Assembly: GCF_902686445.1 (NCBI RefSeq)
Contig: NC_062226.1
Coordinates: forward strand, 14,542,001-14,606,000
Direction: 5' to 3'
DNA length: 64,000 nucleotides
Source: Sciurus carolinensis
Lineage: Eukaryota; Chordata; Mammalia; Rodentia; Sciuridae
Part shown: in pieces, positions 33,301 to 44,509 of the stretch
Layout of the letters: each line of letters begins with the position of its first letter
Position numbering within the stretch: the first letter of the stretch is position 1
Notes under the pieces: generated by a model
Database searches by the model: none
Seen by the model: the letters and a program-made list of their open reading frames with translations, nothing else
Told to the model about the DNA's origin: nothing
Made by a program: the position numbers and the translations under genes

Positions 33301-33380
33301 GGGTGCAGGGCTGCGGTGGGTGCCACACATGCGCGCAGGCACGCGCCTCGTCTTCCTCTCCACATTCATCTTCTTTTCAG

Positions 33381-33428
33381 GAACAGGTACTGGAGCTTTA
33401 ATGAACTCATTACTCATTCCACTGTCAG
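33381..33428 (+). other. Exon-like segment with strong splice-site matches
   Basis: Upstream is a pyrimidine-rich tract ending TTCTTTTCAG (33371-33380), a good acceptor. Downstream is CAG|GTGAGT (33426-33434), an almost ideal donor. The 48 bp between is a multiple of three and is open in two of three frames. A cassette exon of a gene running along the plus strand or a lncRNA exon would fit; a chance pair of sites is also quite possible. No protein is recognised from so short a translation. Confidence 0.25.
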
Positions 33429-33434
33429 GTGAGT

Positions 33435-34285
33435 CCACTGGCAGCAGGAGGGAGGGTGGCGGGCCTGTCCTGCTGGGGCCACACTGCTGTGGTCTCCTCA
33501 GCAGCCGCCCGAGCCCCGTCGCTGGCAGAAGCTCCCCCGCCTGTCTGCTGTGCCCTCGCCGCCCACCTCCTCCCAATCCCACGCTTTGCTGCCTTCGGAA
33601 CTCACCGACGTCCATTTCAACGGGCTCAATTGGAGTCGCGTCTCCCTGGAACTTACTACCATCTGTCTCCTACGCTGTCGTCTCGGTTGGTGCCGCTGCG
33701 TCTGTCTCACCTCTGGGCATGGGAAGCCTCTGTTTGTACCCTGGAGGAGCAGTCTGTCTGTCTGTCTGCCTGTCTGTTGTTTTTGCACCCCGACTCCCAG
33801 TCTGGGCTCACTGGTCCCCCTTCTGTTCTTTCCACCTTGAACTTTCTGCCTGACTTATACACTTTTTTTTTCCTTGCCAGGAGCTCCTTGTCAGAATGTC
33901 TGTCTGTCTCTTCTCACTTTATTCTCTCTGATTGTCTCTTTCCCTCTCTTCATCTTTGCCTTTCCTGGGCATCCTCTGGAAGCTGACCACTCTCACGTCT
34001 ATTTAGTAGAAGGAGAAGTGGTTTCGAATTTCCCAAGAGTTCTGATTAGGCTCAACTAGGTCATGAAGAGGCTTCAGGGTGGAAGGGGACCAACTGGTGG
34101 AGGTGACGAAGAGGCTCCAGAGCTGCCAGCATGTGGTACCACCATGCCAGGCACCTCCTCCTCCTCGGATCCTAAGCCACATGGCCTAGTGGAGGCAGAG
34201 TCACAAAGTCAATCTCATGTTCCAAGTGAGACTGAGTGTCCAGAAGGCAAAGAGAACCCTCTGCACTGTGGAATCATGAACTTTC
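33435..34285. other. Unique sequence, pyrimidine-rich
   Basis: No gene recognised. A TGTC tetranucleotide tract is at 33749-33779. Long overlapping frames at 33320-33986 follow from low stop-codon content, with no domains. Confidence 0.4.
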
Positions 34286-34289
34286 ATGG

Positions 34290-34410
34290 GTGAAATTTAA
34301 CTTGGCCATTTGTTTCTTTCAGATGAGGAGACTGAGCTCAAAAAAGTAGGGTTTTGCTGACTGACTGAAGGTCTTTTAGGGAGCGTCAGACGAGGTCCAG
34401 TTCTGGTGCC
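34290..34410 (-). repeat. MIR SINE fragment
   Basis: 'cagatgaggagactgagc' near 34320 and 'gtccagttctggtgccc' near 34396. Confidence 0.6.
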
Positions 34411-34619
34411 CTGTAGTGGAATTCTTTTTCTTAAGCCCAAAGTAGCACATGGCATGGGTCATTCCTGCCTAGGTCCTCAGGTACGGTGTGAGTGGTGGTC
34501 TTCAGGGTCCTCATGGGGTCAACTTTGTGCCTCTGTAGCAACACTAATAGACTGTTCATCAGGATCTGTGCTTTCCTTTCTTAGAGTAAGGTTGTTTCTG
34601 GGAAACAGTTGCTCAATCA

Positions 34620-34960
34620 GGGACTAGATTTCCCAGCATCCCTTGCATCTGGCCACATCTTCCCACATGTGACTAGATCTTACCACGGGATTGTGAGTGA
34701 AGCAGCATGCCACAGCTGAATGAAAGTGCCTAAGTAATGATGTGCTTTCTCCACACACTTGGTTTTCTTTTCCACGAGCCAGATGCAGAAGACTCTGAGG
34801 TCCTTGGGGACACAGAGCCACAAGATGGAAGGGACCTGAGTCAGTGAACCACAAGAGCCACCAGCCAACCAGAAACACCTGCATTGGACGGTTACATGGG
34901 CAAAAGGGAGTGCTTTGTTACACCAGTTAGCATCACTTTAAACATACAATATTGGATATA
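34620..34960 (+). repeat. Ancient LTR/MER-type repeat
   Basis: 'gactagatttcccagcatcc' near 34622, 'cacatgtgactagatc' near 34663, 'gatgcagaagactctgagg' near 34782 and 'ctttgttacaccagttagc' near 34913 give the layout of a widespread old mammalian repeat. Family name uncertain. Confidence 0.6.
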
Positions 34961-35089
34961 ATCGCCATTCTAATTGGGGTGAGATGAAATCACCCACCTC
35001 CTTCTTACCGTGGCTCACGGTTCTGGGTGCTTTCTTGCTCACCTCTCCAACCTGTCTCCCTCACCCTTCCCTTTTGCATGATTTCCCAC

Positions 35090-35290
35090 CCTTCACCATT
35101 GGTCTTTTTAAAAATTTTTTCAGATTGTCAAAATTTATGTGTATTAATGGTGTACAACTTGTGAAGTGGTGAAATCAATTTAACCATTGAGCTTCTCTTC
35201 TGTTCCTCAAACATATGAAGCATATTATTAAGGCCTCTATACCCGCTGTCATCTCTTTCTGGATTGTTCCAATCCTAGATCTTCTGTCTT
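35090..35290 (-). mobile_element. L1M 3' UTR fragment, antisense, degraded
   Basis: 'gtattaatggtgtacaac' near 35141 and 'gtggtgaaatcaatttaacc' near 35167 match antisense L1M 3' sequence. Confidence 0.45.
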
Positions 35291-35519
35291 TTTCCTGTTA
35301 TTGAATTCCACTTCAGACATCCCCTCCTCAGTGAGCTCCCCTCCGACCACACAACACACAAAAGTGGTTCACCCCAACCCCCTCTTCCCCTCCATTCTAC
35401 CTCCACGACGACATTGTGGTTTCCACCCTTTCCGACCCTTGCCCCATCTGAAATCATCTGGACGATGCACCGGTTTGTGCAGCAATTGTCTCTGCACACC
35501 TCTCTTTAGCCCCTCCTAC

Positions 35520-35620
35520 CTTTGAGGAAACAGAGACTCAGAAGGACACGACCACTCCAGAGGCACATGACCACTCAAGAGTAGTCCTGGGATTTGAACA
35601 CAGGTCCTGTTGGCTCTTCA
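35520..35620 (-). repeat. MIR SINE fragment
   Basis: 'tttgaggaaacagagactc' at 35521 and 'ctgggatttgaacacagg' near 35587; it ends at a poly-T run (35622-35640). Confidence 0.7.
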
Positions 35621-36009
35621 GTCTTTTTTTTTTTTTTTTTCCCTTGGCATCTTACACTATCAATGTGAAGAACAAAACCACAACAAAATAAAGAGTGTCA
35701 CAGAGACATTGTTCTTACCCCTGCCCTACTGTGGCTTCAACTGTGAGAGGAGGCTGAAGGGATTAGAGAAGCAAGTGATGTGTTCTTGTTTTTGACTGGA
35801 CTCATCGACAGTGTGTTGTGCCAATGAAGGGAGTTTCCATGAGATCCTGGGGTGCTGGGGTGGCGTGAGTGGGGTGAATCTAGCTCCTCTGGGGTGGTTC
35901 AACCCTTTATTTTATTATATATATATATAGTAGCACACTGTTTTCCTGACAAAGTAATAATTGGTGTGCCAAACTTCTTTCATCAGAATATACCTTTAAT
36001 CATGGATCC

Positions 36010-36190
36010 CAAGGCAGGGTGGAAAAGCATGGGTTCAGAGGTTAGCAAATCCAAGTTCATATCTTGGCCTTGACAGTTTCTAACACCTCTGAATGCCTTT
36101 CCCCCTAAACAGGAGGCATATGCTTATACTTTGAGGGGTTAATGTGAGGACAAAGGCAGATAGTGCATGAAGTGGGGTAACCCAAGGCCT
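36010..36190 (+). repeat. MIR SINE
   Basis: Sense MIR, diverged: 'agcatgggttcagaggttag' near 36026, 'cttggccttgacagtttc' near 36063 and 'gatagtgcatgaagtgg' near 36160. Confidence 0.55.
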
Positions 36191-36890
36191 GCATACAGGG
36201 GTGGGGGTCATGTCACCATTAGTTTCTTTACCAGAAAAGACATCAACATTTATCCGGAGAGTTCCACCTTCATTTCAGACCAGGTAATTTATCAGTGAAA
36301 AGAGAAAAATGCGAACTTAAATTAAAGGAACACAAAATTTCTGAAAAGGACCCAATTCATCCCTAACTTCTCTCCTGGGTTTTGTTGGGAAGCTAAGTTT
36401 AAATCCAAGTCAGACTCTCAGACCTCAGCATAGTTACTGCGCTGAAAGCAAACAGACTTCAGAGTTTTAAATTTTTTTCTCATTTCCCCCCCTACAAAGC
36501 ACAAATGTCATGGACAAGGGGCAAACTCATTACAGCTAGGTTTCTATCTGCTTGGTCCAGATGCAAGTGCTAAAATGTGAGGCCAGTTCCAATGGCCAAC
36601 ATCCAGGACTGTGTGCGCTGTGACTAATGTATGTAAAACACACTCAGGGCTCCTCTCTTGCAGCATCTGGACTCAGAAGCAAAAGTTAACTACAGAGAAA
36701 AATTCCAGGCAAAATTCTCTCTCCAAAGTCTGCAGTGTTTTTCGTGTTTGGAGGCAGTGAATCTGGTTTAAAGCAAGGGAGCCCTCGGTTGGGATAGAAT
36801 TATTGTTTTTTTTTTTAACATGGATGCTACTGTTGTGATGTTGTTCATTGGTTCCTATCGATGAAGTTCACTTTTCTTTCTTGGTATTAG
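36191..36890. other. Unique noncoding sequence
   Basis: No repeat or gene recognised; AT-rich with a poly-T run near 36808. It could contain conserved elements. Confidence 0.3.
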
Positions 36891-36894
36891 GATG

Positions 36895-37265
36895 GACTGG
36901 ATTGTGCTCTGATAGCAAATAACTCCAAATTCTCAGACTTAAATAAACGAGCGTCTATTTCTTGCTCATGTTACCTGTTCTTTGCTGGTTGTCAGGGGAT
37001 CTGTGTTCATTGTAACCACCTGGGGTCCTAGGTCCATGGAAGAGCTGCCATTGCAAACTTTGCCATTTGCTGGGCCAGAATGAAAAGAAGAATCTGCCAC
37101 TGAAGGGACATGGAAGTGGCCCAGAACAGACCCATGGTGTTACCAGAGTCCTCTTCCAGACGCCCAAATCTGGGCGTCCCAACAAATCAGGTCCAGTCAC
37201 TCATCCCAAAAACCAAATGGAGAATATAATGGTGAACGCAGGACAGGAACTTCAGTCAACATGGT
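36895..37265 (-). repeat. Ancient LTR/MER-type repeat, antisense, degraded
   Basis: 'tctatttcttgctcatgtta' near 36954 and 'ggtccagtcactcatccc' near 37190 suggest the same broad class as 26500-26860. Confidence 0.35.
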
Positions 37266-37656
37266 CATATGGAAAAGACGAGTGAAATCAATTCTCAGTC
37301 CTGTCTTGCTGATACTGACTGACATTGGCGTTCGGTTTATACAGAGGAAGAAGTGGGGAGGCAGGTGAGAGGTCTGCATAATTAAGGGTGTCAGACTGTG
37401 GTCTGTTTAATCATCTCAGTTCTGGCTCTGCAAGGTGGCTCCAGAGAAGTTCTGACGGCTCAAGAGGACAATCAGGTTCCTGTGAGATGATTGCTCCTGC
37501 TTAGGGGTGTGATCTCATCATGGGCTTGATCTGTCTGTGAGACTCTTCTCTTCCTGGAGTCCAAGGTGGCTGAAGGTTTAGGGTCATGCCTGGAGACTTC
37601 TAGGCACTGCTTCAGGGGTTCTGGAACAGGAGGTTGTCAAAGCTAACAGTTCAAAG

Positions 37657-37883
37657 TTTTTTTTTTTTTTTTTTGGTACTGGGGGTTTATCCCAGCGGCT
37701 CTTTACCACTGGGCTTCATCCCTAGACCTTTTCACATTTTTTTTTTTTTTAAATTTGAGACAGGGTCTCACTAAGTTACTGAGGGCCTCACTAATTTGCT
37801 GGGACTGGCCTTGAACTTGTGATCTTCCTGTCTCAGCCTCCCGAGTCCCTGGGGTTAGAGGTGCATGCCACCACACTGGGCTC
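37657..37883 (-). mobile_element. Sciurid B1+ID composite SINE
   Basis: Antisense: poly-T, ID part ('ggtactgggggtttatccc', 'accactgggcttcatccc'), a middle T-run, then the B1 part ('gagacagggtctcactaag', 'tctcagcctcccgagtccc', 'gtgcatgccaccacactggg'). Same family as 23982-24192. No clear target-site duplication. Confidence 0.9.
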
Positions 37884-39160
37884 CTGTTCCTGCCAATCTT
37901 GAAAATGCCTTGGTTCCTCTTATCTTGGTGTCCTCAGTCTTGAAGGGGGTTGAGATGGGTTAGGCAAACCTAGAGAGCAGTGTTTAGACAGATTCTTCTT
38001 CAGTGATCAACGTGCCTACATGCAGAGCCGAGCAGGAATCTGACCCAAAATTTCAGGCAATAAAAGAGACAGAGACAAAATGAAGACAAAGATACGGAGC
38101 TCTATCCTGCTTTTAACTACCTATTGGGTATCTGCAGACCCAAGTGAAGAGTCAGTGCTTTTAGCAAGTGGCCTCTAGCTCCCTCTTATAATGGCATTTC
38201 TATTTTCCACACATTGGCAGCAGCTAGTCTTGTGGTCCCGTCCACCACAGGGGAACAGAACATGCAATCCCACTAAGTGCCCAAGAAGGGGAACCAGAAC
38301 TATTTGTCCCCAGCTTTTTATTTCTGTTCCTTGTGCTTCCTGGATAGGTCACCAGGTCCAGGTGATGCAAATCTCTCCATGAACAAAACATTCCGTTCTC
38401 TTTGTTCCATGACTAGGATCAGGGGACTCAGGCTGTCCAGTGCCTCACCTAGTTAATTACACCTGCCTCCAACCTCCTCTCTTTCACATTCTTGCTCCTT
38501 GTCATTCATCCTTGGTTCTCAGGCAGAGTGATCATCCAGAAGTTCCAAGCCCCAGTCTCTTCCTTCCAGATTCAGAGCTTGGGCCCTTCTGGCACCATCC
38601 TTCTGGCAACCCTACCTAGTTGTGTAGAGAGAGGAAGATGAAAAATATTTGGTTTGTTTGCTTCTAGGAAAAGATCTTTCAGGGCTCTTCTGAAGCTGTG
38701 ATTCTAGGATTCTATTATTATTCTCATCCATGAAGCTGCAGACTCACACCTCCAGTAGGGGGTCCAACCCAGGCGCTTAATTAGCAAAGCAAATTAAACT
38801 CTGAGGAACCAGGTTTCACAGTTGCAAGGAGACTTCCTGGGTGACCTGCCACTCAGTCTTGGGAGAGGATGGAGGTGGGAGGGGTGGAAGCTAGGTGTCT
38901 GGGCTTCCAGAGCTGGAGAGGAGCAAGCCAGCTCCTTGTACAACCCATCGCTCTCAGCTCACAGGGCTGTCCTGGGTCCAGGGATGCCTCCGAGGCCCTC
39001 CTGCACATTCCACCCACTCTCTCTCCAGGGGCAGCTATTATTCTCTCCCAACAAATAAACACCAAAAGCCAAAAATTTCCCATTCAGTCCATCTAGAGAA
39101 ATCATCACCCTCCCTCCCACGAGCACAGGCCTGTCCGGTTGACAAAGCACGTTCATCAGC
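37884..39160. other. Unique noncoding sequence
   Basis: No gene or certain repeat. Frames at 38822-39330 are open on both strands without recognisable domains. Confidence 0.35.
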
Positions 39161-39164
39161 AGAG

Positions 39165-39305
39165 GCTCATTGCATTTCCTGAGCAACTTCATAAGGTAGC
39201 TACAATTGTCATCTCCATCCCAGATACAGAAATGGAGGTTGGGGTGAGGCTGCTGGTCATAGGCAGCAAGGTCAGGGCTAGAATGGGGGTCTCTCAGCTC
39301 CACAC
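39165..39305 (-). repeat. MIR SINE
   Basis: 'acttcataaggtagctac' near 39186, 'cagatacagaaatggagg' near 39221 and 'aaggtcagggctagaatgg' near 39269. Confidence 0.65.
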
Positions 39306-39499
39306 CCAGGGCACTTTCTGCTCCACTCACGGAGATCAGAGACTCTGGGCTGCTCTTACCACACAGCAGGGTGCTTGGAAGGTCCCATTCAGACTCAGTT
39401 TCCCTGAGCCTTCCCAGCTTGGCTGAGAGCTGTGGCCAGACTTGGACCCACGGGCTATGGGATAATCAGTTCTGTTCCCTGTCTGCTCTCATCAGCAAC

Positions 39500-39640
39500 A
39501 ATGGGCCAATTAAGGCAATTACTGCCGGTTTATATAACAGGACACAGGGATCACAGCACTCAACTCTTAGAAAATCTCCTATAAAAGCGCTAATAATGCA
39601 TTAATGTATTAATCCTCTTAATCCTGTCAAATTACCATGG
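39500..39640. promoter_or_regulatory. Candidate regulatory element, copy A of a duplicated pair
   Basis: AT-rich unique block. 39535-39631 aligns without gaps to 43871-43967 (76 of 97 identical by hand count). The last 38 bases differ at only 2 positions and contain TAATGCATTAATG-like homeodomain cores and two TTAATCC motifs (OTX/PITX/GSC-type). Function inferred. Confidence 0.55.
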
Positions 39641-39869
39641 GCTTGCTCTGCGGAGCTGTCACCGGATCTCTGCTGTCCCTGCTTCCCTCAGCCCTACCCG
39701 GGAGGCTCCAGGCCACATGGTGCTAGACGACCTCTGGCAGGTGAGAAATGTCCATTTTTTTTAGGGAAAGGTGATGACAGTTAAGCAAAGATTTTTTTCT
39801 TGATTCTTCATCAGTGAGGAGCAGCAGCCCAGCATAGTCAGCCCGCACGGGGCTGCCGACTCTGCGCAC

Positions 39870-40115
39870 GGACGACTGTTCAACTTCTCTAAGTTTCCAT
39901 GGCCTCACCTGCGATCCCCAGATATAATACCTCACTGCAGAGTTGTTAGGAAGATTCCACGGATGACGGTCAGTGCTGGCATGTGGACAGCCTAGGGTAA
40001 GTCTCCAGTCCCTTTCCATCTGTAAAATGGGAGTAAGAACTGCCCCCAGGGAGACTGAATGAGATCACGTGTGTCAATTTTCTGGCACATGGTAGGGCTT
40101 AAGGAAACATTAGTA
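39870..40115 (+). repeat. MIR SINE
   Basis: Sense MIR: 'caacttctctaagtttcc' near 39880, 'catctgtaaaatgggag' near 40017, 'tctggcacatggtagggc' near 40081. It may be two overlapping copies. Confidence 0.8.
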
Positions 40116-41050
40116 CTTTTCCATCCTTATCCTTGCTTTTTTTTTTTTTTTGGTTTGATTAAAATGCTGCCTGAATTTCAAAAAAGCTTAGCTTAGGAAC
40201 AAAGACCATGTTGCTGACCCAGCTGTTCTGAAGTAAATTACATCTTTTCTGAGTGCCACTCTCTGGGGTGGAAGGAATTTCACCCTGAGGCCAGCCTGGG
40301 CGGGGCGCCCTGATCTTTCCTCATGAAATGTGGGATGGACAGAGCTGTGCCGCTGGCATAGGTGTTGGACCTGGGAACGCGGATAGGGCTTCAGTCTCTG
40401 ATTGCCTTGAAGGCATTCAAGGGACTGGCTCCTCTTTGGTGTTGGGATACTGCAGTCAGGCCTGATCTTGCTGTCTAGAAGGCCCTTCCTTAAGAATCAG
40501 GGGAGGTTTGACTATTCTCATTTGAGCCCTGCAGGAGGGGACCGACAGCTGACTTTGCCACACCTGCTACTAGGCCTGCCCATCTCTGAGGCCACAGGGT
40601 CAGAATTGACTGAAGGGGCTGCTCGGGGGGGTACGCTATGCTACGGAGACACCCCCACTCCTGCTGTGGTAGTGGTCACCTCCATGGGCATCTGCAGCCT
40701 CTCCTGTCGGAGGACACGTGTGCGTGTGAGGGCAGGGCTCTGCCACTCTTTGGAGTTGGAATTTAGGAGGAAGAATCCAATGCCCATCGCTATTCCGGGA
40801 CAGTCCTGGAGAGCTCCCCTGTCTCTCAGGGTCAGGAACTTCTGTTTCCTCCAACTGCAACAAGAGTAGAGGCTGGTGAGAGGAAAGGTCTGGGGTTATC
40901 AGCTTCCAAGTGACCTTGGATTCATGCTCTGACATAGACACTGTTAAAAATATTCTCCGGCAAGAGCCAGAGATGAGGAATGCTCAGGTTTGGCCTCTGG
41001 GGGTGGGCACAGGGAAAAGGCCTTTCATTCTTTCTGATATCCTTCCTAGA
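40116..41050. other. Unique noncoding sequence
   Basis: No gene recognised. A poly-T run lies at 40137-40151. CpG content is modest. Confidence 0.35.
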
Positions 41051-41066
41051 GTAGTCTGGGGGTTTT

Positions 41067-41196
41067 TGTTTTGTTTTAGTTGTAGATGGACAACATACCT
41101 TTATTTTTTTTGTTTACATGTGGTGCTGAGGATGGAACCCAGTGCCTCACACGTGCGAGGCAAGCCCTCCACCACTGAGCCACGACCCCAGCCCCT
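41067..41196 (-). mobile_element. Sciurid ID SINE with long A-rich tail
   Basis: Antisense ID element: the tRNA-derived head runs from 41196 back to about 41119 with B-box-like 'ggatggaacccagtgcc' and A-box-like 'accactgagccacgaccc', then a tail ending near 41067. GTCTGGGGGTTTT (41054-41066) and GTCTGGGAGTTTT (41197-41209) are a 13-bp target-site duplication with one mismatch. Confidence 0.92.
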
Positions 41197-41615
41197 GTCT
41201 GGGAGTTTTAAAATCTATCAGCAAAACCTATTTGCCTTTCTCCTTCCAACAGGTGGAGCCCAGCCCTCTTGCCTTGAGAGTGGGTTGAACTTAACGACGA
41301 TTCTAGTGAGGAGAACGAGGCAGGATCTAGCCTTCTGCTCATCGCAGCCAGATCCCCATCTCAGCTGTGAACTCCTGAGAGACCCTGAGCTGTGACCACT
41401 CAGGTGGGCTGCTTTTGATTCCTGAGCCACAGAAAACGTGTGAGATAATCACATTTGTTGTCGTGCAACTCACTAAGTTTTAGGTATAATTTGTCACGCA
41501 ACAGCAGGTAACTAATATAATTAACGGTGAAAACAAAACACAAATTGATGTCCCCCTAACTAACCTTCTGTATATGTGTGAGAGAAGGTGTCAAAATGGT
41601 TGACTGTGCTCACAT

Positions 41616-42014
41616 GTGGTTCAGTCAGCTATTTTCTTTTCTTTTTTTTTTGTCCCTGTGACAAAAAGACCTGACAAGAACAATTTTAGAGCCGGAAGAG
41701 TTTATTTGGGTCTCACGGTTTCAGAGGTCTCAGTCCCTAGATGACCGACTCCATTGCTTTGGGAGGAGCCAGAGCATCATGGTGGAAGGGTGTGGAGGAG
41801 GAGAGCAGAGCGCTGCTCATAAGGGACAAAATATATACCTCGAAGGAGGCCCCAGTGACACACCTCCTCCAGCCACACCCGACCTGCTCAGAGTTAGCAC
41901 TCAGTTAATCCGTATCCATGGATTAACCCACTGGTGAGTTACAGCTCTTGTAACTTAATCGCTTCATCTCTGAATGTTCGTGTTTGGGGGACACTTCACA
42001 TCTAAACCACAACG
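41616..42014 (-). mobile_element. Sciurid ERVL-MaLR-like LTR, copy 1
   Basis: Antisense LTR: 'ttcagtcagctattttc', 'agtttatttgggtctcacgg', 'ggtctcagtccctagatg', 'gacacacctcctccagcc' and 'cttcacatctaaaccaca' match a squirrel LTR I know by sight. CACAT precedes (41611-41615) and follows (42015-42019) as a 5-bp target duplication. Same family and strand as 58129-58550. Confidence 0.8.
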
Positions 42015-42019
42015 CACAT

Positions 42020-42815
42020 CCAGCACCTATTTACTAAAGCTCCATAGCCTGGTATGTGAGCCGTGAAGGTGGGCAAATCACAGACCAGGGTCCAGGCCCC
42101 ATCTAGAGGGAGCAGGACACTGCACTGTAGGGCACTGATGGACCAGAGAGCCCACTGGGCAGTGGAGGGTCCAGGACCCGGTCCAGCTTTGAGGCTGGGG
42201 CAGTTTCTTAGAGCTGCGGCAGCTACCGTGAGACTCCAGGCTGAGCAGGAGTAAGCAGGGTGAAAGGGGCCTGGGAAGAACGTGCTAGACCGGCGCGCTC
42301 ACCCAAGGCTGCGGCGAGCGAGGTCTTCCAGCAGGTACAAGTGGGTCTGGAGTAGTCAGAGCTCAGGGGTAGGTGGGGGCACAGTCTTCCACATGGGCAC
42401 AGAGAGGAGAGAGATGGGCAGGGAGGACGGTGACCAGAGTTTAAGCCTAAAAGAGAGGAGACAAACAAGTTCAAACCCTAGCCTAGCATGCCCTGGGTGT
42501 GTGCTTTTGGATTGGACGTGTCCCCTCTGTGAGCCCTCGCCTCCTGTTCCTGACGTGGGAATGCGTGGTCCTTGGTTCAGCCAAGATCTTAGCCAGGCCA
42601 GGCTCCAGGCAAGTGGTGCTGGTGACTGGCCCAGAGCCGAGTGCAGCCTCCGTGTGTGTACTGTCCTCATTCTGTGCTAGGCCTGGCATGAGTCCTCCTG
42701 AGTCTCCTGGGGCTGTGTCTTATCCCTTTTCTCGTCCCCAGGGACTAGGGCAGGTCTACCCAGAGCGTTGTTAATATGCCTGAGTGTCGCTCAGCAAATA
42801 TGATTCCTCTTCCTA
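42020..42815. other. Unique noncoding sequence
   Basis: No gene or certain repeat. Confidence 0.3.
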
Positions 42816-42819
42816 AGTC

Positions 42820-43025
42820 CAGGCTCTAGTGTCAAGACTGCCGGGCATGAAATCTCACCTCCAGCTTTTGCCGGTCATGTGATTAGAGCCAGCTGCTCTT
42901 TTCTTTTTAAATATAAAAAATGGGAATGTAACGACATCATTTATTTCAGTGGGTTTCAGTGAGAATTAACTATCTTAGCACCGTTCTTGGACATGGGGTA
43001 AGCGCTCCGCGACTAGAAGCCATCT
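42820..43025 (+). repeat. MIR SINE
   Basis: Sense MIR, diverged: 'gtcaagactgccgggc', 'aaatgggaatgtaacgac' near 42918, 'gagaattaactatcttagc' near 42961 and 'ggggtaagcgctccgcg' near 42995. Confidence 0.7.
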
Positions 43026-43059
43026 TTGTGAATACTTGTTACCAGGAGAATTTGGCGGG

Positions 43060-43275
43060 ATTCTGCAAAATGGTTACTGGGTTCAAGTCCCAAATCTGTT
43101 GCTTAATGCCTTTGTGATGTCGGGCAAGAATATAATCTCATTCCCTTTCCATTTCCTGATTTGCACAAGGGCAATGATAAAGAACCCACCCCCGATGTTG
43201 GCTGGGATTGCTAAATAACACAGGATAATAATAACACAGGAGAAATGTTTAGAATGGCGTGTGGCAAGTGCCGGA
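43060..43275 (+). repeat. MIR SINE
   Basis: Sense MIR: 'ctgggttcaagtcccaaatc' near 43078, 'gatgtcgggcaagaatat' near 43116 and 'atttgcacaagggcaatg' near 43160. Confidence 0.7.
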
Positions 43276-43679
43276 TTAGCCTGAACTCTTATGTAGGGTG
43301 ATGCCTATTTGCAGTTTGGAGTGAGTTGGGGGGGTGGGGAGGCACAGTCATATTCTTGAGGCAGCAGAATGAAAGGCTCTTTATCATCCCTCAAAGGGTA
43401 GCAGCACAAAGAGCCCCTCGCACCTACACCCATGGTGACCCTCCTAGGCCCTGCCCCCTCCTCTCCAAGGCTGCCCCCCCTGTTGTCCCAGAAACCCAGA
43501 CTGCATTGCGGCGCAGGGCCAATCCCGTCTCACTTCACGTCCCTGTCGCCCAGGACCTCCCCTCTGCCCAGCAACAGGGACTCGGGGATGTGTGTGCTGG
43601 GTCAGTGGGACTCGGCGAGCCAGGGAGGGTGGGAGGCAGCTGCTCTCGCTCCTGCCCCCTGCCATCAGTGGGCCCGAGG

Positions 43680-43980
43680 ACTCAGACAGGCCCTCCGCTT
43701 AATTGGCAAATGGATTCTCGAGGGGTAATTTCGTTGATGTGCACCGTGGGAGGGTCTGCAGGCCTTAATGACCAGCTCAGTCTGCTAAATGTGTTTACCA
43801 AAAAATAAGGTTATTGATTCCACAGATATTTTTTCCCCCTTGCCATCAGCCTATTAATGCGAGTTTTATGTAACAGGACAAATAGATCACAGTGTAAAGT
43901 CTTTTGAAAATCCCCTGTGAATGCTGTAATAATGCTTTAATGTATTAATCCCCTTAATCCTGTCAAACTTCCAAAAGAAC
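43680..43980. promoter_or_regulatory. Candidate regulatory element, copy B of a duplicated pair
   Basis: Unique AT-rich block. The right part 43871-43967 is homologous, without gaps, to 39535-39631, with the same spacing of the two TTAATCC motifs. The left part (CTTAATTGGC near 43698, GGCCTTAATGACC near 43761) has no partner at the first copy. Function inferred. Confidence 0.55.
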
Positions 43981-44245
43981 TTCAGGACGTGCTGACAGAA
44001 GATCTCACTCCTAGTGCTGGCAGTCACCCTGGTATGTGGTGGCTGCTGTTTTTACCCTTTTATGACTGGGCCAGGGAAATGGCCTGTTAGTAATGGCTGC
44101 GTAGTTATGACCCAACATTGAGAGTGGGAATAGATGGGAAGCTGATTCCAGCTCAGGGAACAGAAAGACAACCTGAAGAAGAGGTGGTCTCCAGAGTCTT
44201 GAAGGACAGAGCTGGCTGAGGTGGACCTGGTGCCTGGCACTTATT

Positions 44246-44250
<5 letters not shown>

Positions 44251-44293
<43 letters not shown>

Positions 44294-44335
44294 CCCCCCC
44301 CCCCCCCTCTCTGTTTCTCTCTCTTCTCTGCTGGG
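44251..44335. repeat. (CT)n with poly-C tract
   Basis: About 40 bases of CT repeat, then a C-run of about 14, then more CT-rich sequence. Confidence 0.95.
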
Positions 44336-44509
44336 CACTAAGGTAAGTACTGTGTCTCATTTAATCTCTGCAACTTTTCTGTGAGATAGGTACTGCTATT
44401 TTCTCCGTATTGCAGACATGAACGATGTATCTCCATTGCTGTCAGGTGATGGAGGTGGAATTCCAAGCTTGGTCTGACCCGGAAGTCCAAGCAGTTCTTT
44501 CGCATAGTC

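Noticed and set aside
33320..33986. Two overlapping frames of 177 and 185 codons
   Set aside because: Low-complexity Ser/Leu/Pro-rich translations over pyrimidine-rich DNA and a TGTC repeat. Only the 48-bp exon-like segment within them seemed worth noting.
34310..34340. TTTCTTTCAG acceptor-like site
   Set aside because: It falls on the antisense MIR core, a common source of false acceptors, and has no matching donor.
35917..35930. (TA)n run that looks like a TATA region
   Set aside because: A simple repeat with no GC-box, CpG or transcript evidence nearby.
41119..41196. tRNA-like sequence with A-box and B-box motifs
   Set aside because: It is the tRNA-derived head of an ID SINE with target-site duplications, not a tRNA gene.
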